Shown here in pieces: positions 11,468 to 21,214 of a DNA stretch of 64,000 nucleotides. The notes beneath the pieces are model-generated. The model worked only from the letters and a program-made list of their open reading frames with translations, ran no database searches and had not been told where the DNA came from. The stretch's first letter is position 1; every line of letters starts with the position of its first letter. Source of the stretch: Bilabrum cf. latius (taxonomy: Eukaryota > Bigyra: Bicosoecida > Bigyra > Bicosoecida); contig OZ237737.1 in the NCBI GenBank assembly GCA_965178125.1, positions 372,001 through 436,000 on the forward strand, given 5' to 3'. The translations under genes and the position numbers were made by a program.

Positions 11468-11620
11468 TATTTCCTTTATCTTCTTCTGAATTCCCCTAAG
11501 TGAGAGCGCTGGTCTCGCTCAGCTCGTACTCGGAATTGATCCGATCAGTATACCACTATCGGCCCAAACATCACTGTACATGGATGCTCTGTATTCGTCA
11601 GTAGGGGTGCCATTGAATCA
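11466..11620 (-). repeat. Split direct repeat A1 of the retrotransposon (5' terminus)
   Basis: A 155-bp copy of 4948-5102. It is the 5' end of the element; the Gag ATG begins at its inner edge, so transcription probably starts within this repeat. Confidence 0.92.
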
Positions 11621-11704
11621 AGTCGCCCGACTCATTCCTCCAGAGCAGCTAGGATACTCTTGCTGATTCGCGTGGTTGACTGTGTAGTTAAATTATTATC
11701 GAAT

Positions 11705-12525
11705 ATGACAAAGACGGGTAGGTCTGGATCAAGAGCGAGGTAGAGGAAAGGGGATTCAGTGCAGGATCTGGATGTGCCGGCTTAGCGCACTAATTTGGTA
11801 AGAATTCAGCCATGATTTCCCCCCATTGGCTGGCAATCTAATTATTTCGAAATGATTACTACTTTTTCAAAATTAGTGTGCAGGAAGATGATCCCGTTGT
11901 AGTCAGGACGACCGAGCAAAATCCAGTTGCGGCGACCCCTGCCTCGTCTGGGACGATCCAGCAAGTCCCTCTCGACAATGGCGAGAGGGCATCTCTGGAA
12001 TGTATCAGTATCATCGAGAATTTCGTCTTCCCTTGCTGTTGCCTCTGCAAGCTCTTCTCGACTTCGGTCTTGCTTTGTTGCAAACGCGACACAACTCTTC
12101 GAAGCGTTCATAGAGTTGCGGATGAGAATGGAAGCGTGCACGAACTGCCTGGTCAAGACAGCTGCTTCAGTGCCTGTTGCTCTCGGTTGATCACACAAAT
12201 AGTCATGAACATCATGGTAGGTGTGCTGGGCGGGAGCTCAGCCATGCTTGCCATTTCCATGGCTCTCGCATCGTGCACGCAGCTGGCGCAGTTCACTGAC
12301 TTTGGGCGCACGTTTACCCCCAACGCTTTCCTTCAGGCCCAGTTGGATTGCTTCGGTGCGGTCTATGGTGTGGTTCCTATGCTGCTGGCAGCATCTGCGG
12401 TACCAGTCTTGGCTCTCATGGTTTGGATCGCAATGACGGGAGGCACCCCAGGCGAGCAGATCATGGGCATCAAAGCCTTTCGCGGCGTATACAAGAGAAC
12501 TGGACCCAAGGCGAAGCAAGCTTGA
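11705..12525 (+). CDS. RDD-like multipass membrane protein, two exons
   Basis: Exon 1 is 11705-11797 and exon 2 is 11884-12525, separated by an 86-nt intron with donor GTAAGA and acceptor GTGCAG; the join is in phase and gives 244 aa ending in TGA. Exon 1 carries two in-frame TAGs (11741-11743, 11783-11785), read as Gln. The N-terminal half contains a Cys-rich hydrophobic patch (PCCCLCKLF). The C-terminal half has two or three hydrophobic helices and the motif GGTPGEQIMGIKAF, close to the GTPGKxxLGL signature of RDD-family membrane proteins. Function unknown; transport or membrane scaffolding is typical of the family. The retrotransposon ends 84 bp upstream of the start codon. Confidence 0.72.
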
Positions 12526-12658
12526 GCGCTCCTTGCCGTGACGACACCGTCGATCAGATCAAGAGCATACCAGCCATGAGGCTACTGGCTAGATCTAGAG
12601 TGTTGTTGCATGCGACTTCGCGATGTATATGACAGCCACGCATCTGTTACGTTCCAGT

Positions 12659-13870
12659 TCACTTTCTGCCATCGGTGCCCCCGCCGTTTCCTCTCTGCTA
12701 GCTGCGACCGGAATCAGCTGCTCGCCCAGCCTTGGCCGCTGCCAGGCTGGGCACGAAGGCGTTCCTCAGCTGCTCGATCACGAGGAACAAAATGATGCTG
12801 TGCGGCATGATCCGACCAAAGTTAGGCCAGAACCCGCGCCACAGGATGCCCAGCCCATTCTCAGCCACGATGGTACGCAGGCAGTGCAGCGTGCTCCGGT
12901 ACTTGGTGCCTTTGCCGCTCTCGTCCAACGGCTGAGACATCAGGTGAGACTTGAGAACATCCGTGGGGCTGCTCGCCACCGTGGCCAGGAACCCGGCCAG
13001 GCCCGATGCTCCGAAATGCGTGACGATCGCGTCGGGAGCGAAGCCGAACCTTCTCACGAGCAGCTGCTTGGCCTCGTCGTATGTCGCAAGCTCAACGGAT
13101 GCTACCACGGCCGCCCTCTGCATGGTCGGCGACACTCCCGCGTACAATCCATTGATTCCTTCGCGCCTTGCGATGGAAGCAAGGGCGTGGAACACGTGTC
13201 TATACCTCGGCTTTGCCGCGGAGGCAGCCTGAGCTGTTGCGCCTGCTTGCGGAGCGCCGCTGCCTGCCCCGGGTGCCGTGGCCATTCCTTCAGCCTGCAT
13301 TCGGACCTTGACTACCTGCGACCCAGCGTGCGTGTGCGAGAAATTATTATAACAAGTGCATACTAATAGAGCTAGCATCGAGCTGACATGACTGTCTAGA
13401 CAAGGCACCGCCCTGCCAGCCTCAGTGCTGACGGGCGCGACGTTGCTGCTCCGAGGCAGCATTTCGATGCACTTTCTTACATCCGTAGGGTTGAACAATC
13501 CAGAAGCTAGGGCCCCACTCGTGACACCAGACAGCAGTTTCACGAGGATACCTGGATCTCGCTTTTTTCTGGAATCTTTTCCGTCCAGGATTCCTTGAAA
13601 GGTCTCTTTGATTGGCTCATACATTCCTATTCTAGCGCTTCCATACGTAGCTTGCCGCAACAGAGCTGGCTGCACGCCCTTCCATAGTGCAGGTACCCCT
13701 TCAGCCCGCACCGTGCGAACAAGCGCGTCCATAGAGGACTTGTAGACGCCAGCTCCAAGCTGGAGTCGAACTTTTACCACATCGATGGGAACAGTACAAA
13801 ATTCAGCGATACACGAAGCTATGCCAGAAAATAGGAACAATTGCACCGGCGAATCTGTTTTTAAAGACAT
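12659..13870 (-). CDS. Mitochondrial carrier (SLC25, UCP/dicarboxylate-like), two exons
   Basis: Exon 1 is 13870-13481 and exon 2 is 13315-12659, giving 348 aa. The intron (165 nt, donor GTAAGA) contains no stop in frame, so an unspliced reading would insert 55 residues and break the second signature; splicing restores FNPTDVVKVRMQAEG. The three carrier repeats show PxD/ExxKxRxQ-type motifs: PIDVVKVRLQ, PTDVVKVRMQ and PTDVLKSHLM. The first two match strongly; the third is the usual weaker form. The architecture and sequence fit the uncoupling protein/dicarboxylate/oxoglutarate branch of inner-membrane carriers. The TAG at 12700-12698 would end the protein at GRS; read as Gln, the frame continues 13 codons to TGA at 12661-12659. 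It is divergent from the gene at 14097. Confidence 0.9.
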
Positions 13871-14096
13871 GTCGTGGTCACCGGTCAGGAAGTGGATTTA
13901 GACTCAGATGCACGTCAATCCGAGCAGACTCCAGCGATAAATGCTTTCTCTATCCACCGATGCTTGTTGCCGCGTTTGAGTGGGAAGATTCGGTGTCTAC
14001 GCGCTGCTGCCCAAAGATCCATTGCCGAGGGCAAGATGACGAGCGAGCGGCAACAACATAACAAACTTGCAAGAAGTCCGAGTGCGCTCGGGTAGA

Positions 14097-17000
14097 ATGC
14101 GCACCAAGAAACGTAGTGCATGTATGCTCACTTCATCGTTTGGTAGGCCATATCAGCGCTCTCACCCGAGAACGACAGGGCTTGTTGCAGCAGTTGCATT
14201 TGCGTCCATGCTGCACGGGTCAACCACTAGCCTTACCATCTTTGACTAGAGGAAGGAAGGCAAGCTTTCTGAATCGTGGAAATCAACATGCTTGGCCCGC
14301 GTACTGCCTAGAGTCCATTCGACAGCCCTCCGAGCCATAGCGCACGACACGTTCAAATCAATCAGAACACAGGGCCTTAGCTTCAGCCAACAGATTGATT
14401 TTGAGAGTCTGCAACAATTCACTGAATCCTGGGCAAGTATTTCAGCAAACAGATCCGGTCAACCAGTTTCTGAATCGCCTGGGCTCGCAATGCTTGAGAA
14501 TTGCCTCGCGGCGCTTCCAGCTGCGGGAGGAGCGCAAGGCCCCAGGCTCTGGGACATCAATGGTGCAGGCCACCCGTCTGTGCAAGGCTTTTCAACACTT
14601 GCTAGTGCAGAGCCGGGGCACGAGATTGGCTTTAAAGTTCGCATTCGGCGCCAGCTGGACCCCGGGCTTTGGCACGGCGGCAGCGCCACGCCGACCCGAG
14701 GCGTGCCTGCTGCTAGCGGTGGCACCCGCAGCAGCATGAGCGCTGATTCCATGAGCGGCAGTGACAGCTCTAGCCTCTAGTCGCCGGGGTTGAGGATGGA
14801 CGTGTACAGGATGGGGTACTACGGCGGCAGGGGCGCAAGGCTCGTGGCCAGTGCGCGGGCGACTGCAAGTGCAGTGAAGCAGGCAGAATCTCAGCCGAAT
14901 TGCCGCAGGGAAGACAGCACGCTGCTCGTCGATTGCGGGAACTGGCACTAGACATTCACGTGGCGGGTGCCAGCGTATGCCGCGAGCGGTTTGTACGTCG
15001 CACGTTTTGTGAGGACCGTGCGACGCACACCTGTGCAGGATTCCCCAACCACGAGAGGCCCCAAGGCAGCAGGTTCCGCGGCCACTGGCGATTCCCTCGA
15101 TAGCCTGCGCACCTGGCGAGTGGATGCTGCGGCAGGCCCCTTGAACCCTCAATTCGCGAACCTGGACTGGGACTACAACCAGGCGCCGCCGTGCGGGTCG
15201 ACGCCCGCAGCGGAGTGCCTGCTGCGCGGCATGAGGAACGCGGGCGGGGCCAGGGACACAGCGCTCGGCAGGCATGCGGAGGAAAGCCAGGGAACTGTGC
15301 GGGGCGGTATGTCTGTGGAGCATCTCGTCGAACCCGTGGCATCCCACGCGTATTTCGTGGTGAGGGAGCCGCCTAGCTGGGCCGCCGCTCGAGCTAGACT
15401 GCAGGGGCTCGGTGCATCTGACGCTTCGTGGACTGCCGATGGTGGCAACCAGACCGAATGTGGCACTGATGGTAGAATCGATGAATCGTGTGGCAGTATC
15501 AACGACCCCAAGCGGGAGATGATGATCAGAGACGAGTTCCTACGAGCGACTGAGCCGTCGAACGTGCTGGCGCAGCTCAGCGATGTCACCTGGCGGGCCT
15601 ACAACTACTACGCCGGTCCGAATGCCTATGGCATGCGTCCACACGAGAGGCACAGGTGGTACAGTGTGCCAGGCAGTAGCGGTGCACCCGAGTGTGATGA
15701 AGTGCACGCCCAGAATGGCACCTCATCCGCTCGAATGAACGGTGCACCCGACCAATTTCCAGCGACGGATTGCCCCCCCGCCGCGTTCCAGGACGCTAGC
15801 AGGCGAGCTCACAAGATGTCGCTAAACACACCTCTTGTTGTCAGGGACCTACGCGGTATCAACGCCCCCTTTGGCGCAGACTATCCCGCTATACGCTGGC
15901 TCGAGAGATCGGGCTATTCAGTGGCATATTGGAGCGGTGTCGACACGCACTGCAGGGGCAGGCAGCTTGTCGGGGTGCAGAGACAATCAGCGCAGAGCGC
16001 TTACGGGAGTCATGTTACCGTGCAGCCGCCTCAATACTCTGTATTTCTCAGCCTTGGCCACGATGAGTACTGGAGCGAAAGACAGAGGCGCTGGGTGGAG
16101 CAGGCGCGTGATGGCGCAGGGATGGGCGTGCAAATGTGGTCCGGGAACGAGGTGTACTGGCGGGTGAGGTGGGAGGCAGGCACTGCGGGGCAGTACTCGT
16201 CGGCACAGGCAGGCTGCGACAGCTTGGACGTGAGGGATGGTCCGAGGTGGGCCTGTCCTTGCGAACCAACTGGATTGACAGGCAGCCGCCGCAGCCATGT
16301 TCGTGAAAGCACTGCAGAATCCAGCGACGCCCTCGCGTGCGGGATTCAGAGCATGCAGCCGCCCGCACCCGACGATCTGGGCGCTCACAGAGGCATGCCG
16401 CTCGACATCATGGCCAGTAGTACAAGTGCAGGCGCGCCCAACTCTGCGGGACGATGGTACCACACCAATGCTCTGTACGGCGCAAAGGAACGCCCTGCTT
16501 CGGCGAAAGGGGTGCTTTCAATGGAAGAGATGTGCAACCCGCGCACGTTGGTCGTGTTTAAGGAAACAGCTGCGCTGTCTAGGCTAGACGGAGCGGCACC
16601 TGCTTAGCCGCTGCTGAGCTCGTCAGCGTTGCCATCCGAAGCTGAGGCCGGTGCTGTGAATGTCCCACGTTCCGAGCAGCACTATGGTTGGACCGGTACT
16701 TTTCGGGACGACTCGTAGCACAGACACGAGGCACAGCACAATGATACAAAAGAACCTGCTGCTTTAGAACGTATTCCCGTGGATTCAAAGCCGGGTCAGA
16801 TTGGAGGGTCGGTCTGGATGGAAGGTGATCCGGCCCGCCCAGAGCAGTCGCTGACCGGGCAGAGCTGGAGAGTGAATGCCTACCGCAACGACCACCTGGA
16901 GCTAGGTGCAGCTGACGCAAAGCTAGCTTTCTGGAATGGGAGTGACGTTCAGCTTGGACTGAGGCGTGCCTGCTCTCGGCAAGAAGGCTCCCAAGAGGAC

Positions 17001-18557
17001 CACGGCAAGCAGAAGATGATCTGCCAGCTCGCTGGCGTTCTTAGCAAGGGACTGCTGGGCCACGAATGGGACGTGGACGAGGACCGCCCGGCGAGGCCAT
17101 CGGGCATCGTTAGGCTTTCTAGAACCACGGTGCACTCTGTCCTCGGGCTCACCGATAACGGGGCCACGTTTGACACGCAGAGTGCCACGCACCACCTTGT
17201 CATGTACAGGGCAAGGGGGCCTCCATGGATGTGCCAAGTGCTACTGGACTAGTTACAGCAGCAGGGGTAGACGCCCGAGACAGGGTCTGACAGAGGCACC
17301 CGTCGCCCCGGCTTGAACTACACTGGCGTGCTGGACGTCAGCGCGTGGACTGAGAGGTGCTCGCGCTTCATGCCAGCTCTAGCCCATGCAGCTGCGGCCA
17401 GCTCGGAGCCGGATCAAGGCGCCTTGGTGTTTGGAGCTGGCACGGTGCAGTACTCCTGGGGCCTTTCTGCAGTCCACGATCGACCTACGGGTGCTCCAAC
17501 ATTCGCTGAGTCTGATGTGAACGCCAGGATCGGGGTCGATCAGGACGGGGCGGATCCGTCGATCCAGGCACTGACGCAAAACACGCTGAGAATGCAGGGC
17601 GTGACTCCATGGGGAGCTCCTCCGGCGAGTCCGCTCAGCGCATACCAACCACTCGAAAGCGGTGGATCTATGAGGCCTTTTTCTCGCGTGATAGCAGTGG
17701 GAATCTACGCCAGCTTGGAGGGTAGATCTGGCGCCAGGCTGGCACCTGCTGCACTGGAGTATTCGTCTCGGAGCAGCATTCCTACAGCAGCCGAGCTGCT
17801 GCAGGTAGCGCGACGCAGCGAAGTGCGCGCTGTTGCCTTAGCATCAGCGAGAGCCGGCGGAGTCGCGCCGGATACCGAGCAAGATGCACCCCAGGTGGCT
17901 GGTCTAGACGTGTCACTGGACGGCGGCAGCCGCTGGCATGGCGCCGACCGACTGGACAATATGCTGAGCAGCACCATGTTTGGCATCGCAAGCAAGTGTG
18001 CCGTGCGCGAGCTCGCATCCTCGGCCACGTCCTTGCACCCTGCTACCGGTCAGCGGCGCCGCGATGTGCATGGTTCTGCCCATCATCTGGAACGCATGTG
18101 CCGGAACACGACGTGGCTCGCTCACTGGGCGCAAGCACAGTCCTTGCCTACAAATATTTCCGGGGAGGACAGTCTGTGGGTGGTGGAGCTGAGCGCTGCT
18201 GAGCTCGCCATGGATCTGCTCGAGATGGAGGACCTTGAGATGAGGTGGGCGGCTGCACGCGGAGAGCGGCGGGTCTAGAGCTCGAGCAATGCCAATAAGG
18301 GTATGCATTCTGGCAGCTACGAGCGATTCAACAGCGGTCGAGACATGTTGAGAACAGTCTTGCAGCGCACAATCCTACAGGACGGCCAGGTCGGCTAGCT
18401 CAAAGGTGATGCTGCGACAGGCACAGAAGAACGGATGCTTGAGACAGGGCGGCCCATTGTTGGTCCAGAGAGCGCATTCCGTAGCAACAGTGTCCTGCTT
18501 GCTGCGAGATCCAGGGCGGTGGACGACCGAATGACGGAGGAGTCGGTGACCCCATGA
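14097..18557 (+). CDS. Large N,N-dimethylformamidase beta-subunit-like protein with N-terminal membrane segment
   Basis: With TAG as Gln a single uninterrupted frame runs from ATG 14097 to TGA 18555-18557 (1,486 aa). TAGs in frame include 14247, 14778, 14949, 16605, 16716, 17250, 17271, 18276 and 18396. The N-terminus has a short hydrophobic stretch (GLVAAVAFASML) suggesting a signal anchor. Motifs recognisable from the N,N-dimethylformamidase beta-like family follow in order: MDVYRMGYYGG, FTWRVPAYAASGLYVARF, YFVVRE, SDVTWRAYNYY, YPAIRWLERSGYSVAYWSGVDTH, LGHDEYWSERQR, WSGNEVYW, GWTGTFRDD, LTGQSWR, HEWDVD, and GALVFGAGTVQYSWGL. Family members hydrolyse formamides or are uncharacterised; the substrate here is unknown. 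The protein is longer than bacterial homologues because of low-complexity insertions and a C-terminal extension. Confidence 0.82.
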
Positions 18558-18814
18558 GTCGTGGATGGGTGGGCGGGCCAAGTGGTGTGTCCGGGCCTGG
18601 CCTACCACAGGTGCAGCCGCCTCCCACGGGGCACTTTTACGTAGACAGAGCGCCGTGCGAAGCAATGGTTCAGTTTGACCAGAGAAAGAAACATGACATG
18701 ATCCAGACTGTTCAAATGTGTGTGCAAGGCACTGACTGACAAAGCTTTTCAGGCCAACCCACCCGCCCTCATTCCGCTGACTGCAGCCCACGGCCCTTCC
18801 CTCGCCTGTGCGCC

Positions 18815-20288
18815 TCATTTGGACCGTTCCACCACCATCTGCGCCAGGGCGGCCAGTGCGCTCCTGTACGGCCCGGGCGCCAGCGGCCGGAGCGATTCCA
18901 GGGCGGCCTATGCGTGAGCCACGGCCAGCTGCTTTGCTCTGTCCAGGCCGTCCGACTGCTCTACCAAGCTCACCGCCAAAGCCAAATCACCATCGTTCGC
19001 AAACTTTCGCTCCATGAGCGGCATGATCCTGTGCGGGTACTTCCTGCAAGCGAACAGCAGCGGCGCGGTTGAGATGCCTTGCTTTGCATCGGCCATGGCT
19101 GGCTTGCCGAGCGATTCAGAGGTGCCTTCAAAGTCGAGACAGTCGTCAATTAGCTGAAATGCGAGGCCAACGTGCTTGCCATATGCATACGCCGCATCCA
19201 CGACGTGCGCGGGGCTGCCTGCAAGCAGCGCAGATGCCTTGCATGCGTTCGCGACAAGGCTGGCTGTCTTGTAGAATGACTTGCGGAGGTAGAGCTCGAA
19301 GGCCTCTTCGTGGGCCGAAGGGTCCTCCACGCTCTTGCCGGCGAATGCCGCCTGCATTTGCAGGACCTCCCCTTTCACCAGGTGCTCGATCACTGTGGAG
19401 AGCAGCTCCACGGCCGGGGCATGTCTCAATCGAGCCAGCGACACAGACGCCCTCGCCAGGATGAAGTCGCCTGCCAGCACGGCCAGCTTGTTCCCAAAGG
19501 CGGCATTGACTGACGGCGATCCTCGTCTTGTATCGGACGAGTCCACTACATCGTCGTGCAGCAGAGAAGCAGTGTGGATGAGCTCAGTGATCTCTGCAAG
19601 CCGTCGCTGTGTGGAGGCAACGTGGGCGGCGGCGCTATCGCCGCTTATTCTGATCGCGCTCTGCGTCTACTCTGCAGACCAAGCAGCTTCTTCCTACGAG
19701 CACTACTCGATGGCACCGACGTAATTCGACACCACGACCTGCTTGGCGCCGTACCCCTCTAGCGTGCCCTCTGGCGACACCCCCGTGTCTCGGATGGCCC
19801 CCGACATGAGCAGCACCATGGTGGGCCTGACCTTCTTGCCGCCGTCCCTCTGAAACAAATAGGATGACACGGTGTGCAGCACGGGGTGGTCCACGCCGAG
19901 CAGTTCCTGGATTGAGGTGCCCATGGAGCCGATGTCATCCGCGACTAGGGCGAAGGGGTCGGGCAGCTGACCGTCCGCGGCCTCCAAGAACATGTCCGTC
20001 TCAAGTCGCAGCCTGTAGAATTCAGGGTAGTTCAGGCGCAGATCATGCCAGTAAAGTAATTATTAAGGTACTTGGGCAACCGACGTGACGCAAACCTTGC
20101 CAAAAGGGGTACTTGTATACTCACGATGGCACCACTTCATCTGGCTTCGGCGACTGCTCGTCAAGTGCAATCCCGCCACCACGAAGCAAACTGTCAAGCT
20201 CTGGGTCATTTATCCGTAGAATAGGTTCATCCTGCGCGATATGTCGTGAATCGCCTTTTCGGCACGCCGATACACTCACATAGTACAT
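18815..20288 (-). CDS. Long-chain (solanesyl-type) polyprenyl diphosphate synthase, three exons
   Basis: Proposed exons are 20288-20280 (only ATG TAC TAT), 20231-20125 and 20012-18815; lengths sum to 438 codons, so 437 aa. Introns use GTGAGT donors and CAG acceptors. The protein shows GGKKVRPTMVLL, RLAEITELIHTASLLHDDVVD (first Asp-rich motif) and GLAFQLIDDCLDFEG (second Asp-rich motif), the Mg-diphosphate sites of trans-prenyltransferases that make solanesyl- or nonaprenyl-diphosphate for ubiquinone or plastoquinone side chains. Four TAGs are in frame: three between VGAIE and TQSAIR near 19670-19700, and one at 18910-18908 before the C-terminal helix AALESLRPLAPG. That helix and the final ERSK fit the family end. 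The two N-terminal exons are inferred from splice sites and phase and may encode a targeting peptide. Confidence 0.88.
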
Positions 20289-20683
20289 TGGTCACCGAGG
20301 GGCAAAAGAGCATACTTCTTACGATGATGCTTCGCTAGCTGCTACTCGACTAGCTTGTACAGCTATAGAAAGAGGTTGTGTGGATATGCGAGCGAGTGGG
20401 GTTCTACACGCGATTGCTTCGCAAACGCCGCACGCACTACGGCAACTACCTTCGGACAACACGCATGACAGCTCTGTTCATTATCAAACAGACAGAGGGC
20501 GCGAACGGTTTCAACGCAATACTACTTCCATCAACTGTCAACTGGTTCGAAAACGATTTCGAGCAGAAATGTCCAATAAGGATTTCGTTGTTCGCGATCG
20601 GTTGTAACCATTCAATTTGAATGTAAGGTGTACATTTACGTCTGGATCTTGTTTCTTCTCACAGTTTTCCTACAAGCTGGAGT

Positions 20684-21121
20684 ATGGCGAGTGGTGTAGC
20701 GTTTTTCGGTGGAGTAAGCCCTTGCTACAAGTTTTGGGTAGGATTTTCCGAGTGCATGGTGAGAAAGAAGATATCATTAGGGTCGTAGGAAGGGCATGCT
20801 GATTGTGCTGCTCAATGCTTGCTTCTTTTTTGGTAACTTGCCGAAGCCATTTACCGCAGAGAAACTCAAAGACCCAGCAGTTCTGCAAATTGGAAAGATC
20901 GGATTATGTGGAGTGCGTCCGAAAGTCCGAGCTCGTGAGGGAATGTGTCCAAACTTGCCACGCACTTGTGTCTGCCCGATTGAGCCAAGGCGATTGTCAT
21001 TCGGTGAGCTCTCTTATCAACTCGCGCGCAGATGAAGAAGTATGCCAAGGTGTATGATGCCAGAATGAAGCAGTTGCAGAAGGAGAGTGGGGTTGCGGTC
21101 GATGAAGGCCACGGACACTGA
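20684..21121 (+). CDS. NDUFS5: NDUFS5-like complex I subunit (twin CX9C), three exons
   Basis: Exons 20684-20758, 20860-20934 and 21032-21121 (introns of 101 and 97 nt) join in phase to 79 aa ending in TGA. The product has twin CX9C motifs: C-YKFWVGFSE-C in exon 1 and C-KLERSDYVE-C in exon 2, followed by a basic helix (MKKYAKVYDARMKQL). This pattern, including FW and FSEC in the first helix and DYxEC in the second, matches the 15-kDa intermembrane-space subunit NDUFS5 of mitochondrial complex I, imported through the Mia40 disulfide relay. The protein is a little shorter than the animal form (about 106 aa). No TAG is used. The gene is absent from simple ORF scans because each exon is tiny. Confidence 0.82.
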
Positions 21122-21214
21122 GACTGGCATGCGGCATGCTTCGTAGTCATATGATTCATGAGATTCTTAGTCCACGCCAATAGATCTCTAAGTGTTTTAA
21201 ACTGTTGCTTATGC

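Larger units (their letters stand above)
3284..11620 (-). mobile_element. Complete tyrosine-recombinase retrotransposon (DIRS order, PAT/Ngaro-type split direct repeats)
   Basis: An 8,337-bp element read on the minus strand. Its order is A1 (11620-11466), Gag-like ORF, RT-RNase H ORF, tyrosine recombinase ORF, B1 (5482-5103), A2 (5102-4948), a 1.28-kb spacer, B2 (3663-3284). The A1...B1A2...B2 arrangement of split direct repeats is the hallmark of PAT and Ngaro elements, which integrate through a circular intermediate using a tyrosine recombinase instead of a DDE integrase. B1 and A2 abut exactly at 5102/5103. In element orientation it starts TGATTC and ends CCATCA. The coding regions have no TAA/TGA interruption except the Gag-Pol boundary, but many TAGs, all sense under UAG=Gln. 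The A and B copies look nearly identical, suggesting recent activity. Confidence 0.93.

Noticed and set aside
13316-13480. 55 extra residues in the middle of the mitochondrial carrier
   Set aside because: The stretch has GTAAGA and CAG borders, interrupts the second carrier signature, and removing it restores the motif in phase; it is a stop-free intron.
20935-21031. A 28-nt intron in the NDUFS5 gene (GTGAGC at about 21004)
   Set aside because: An upstream GTGAGG at 20935 gives a 97-nt intron like the others and a product that fits NDUFS5; the short option leaves extra Cys residues unlike the family.
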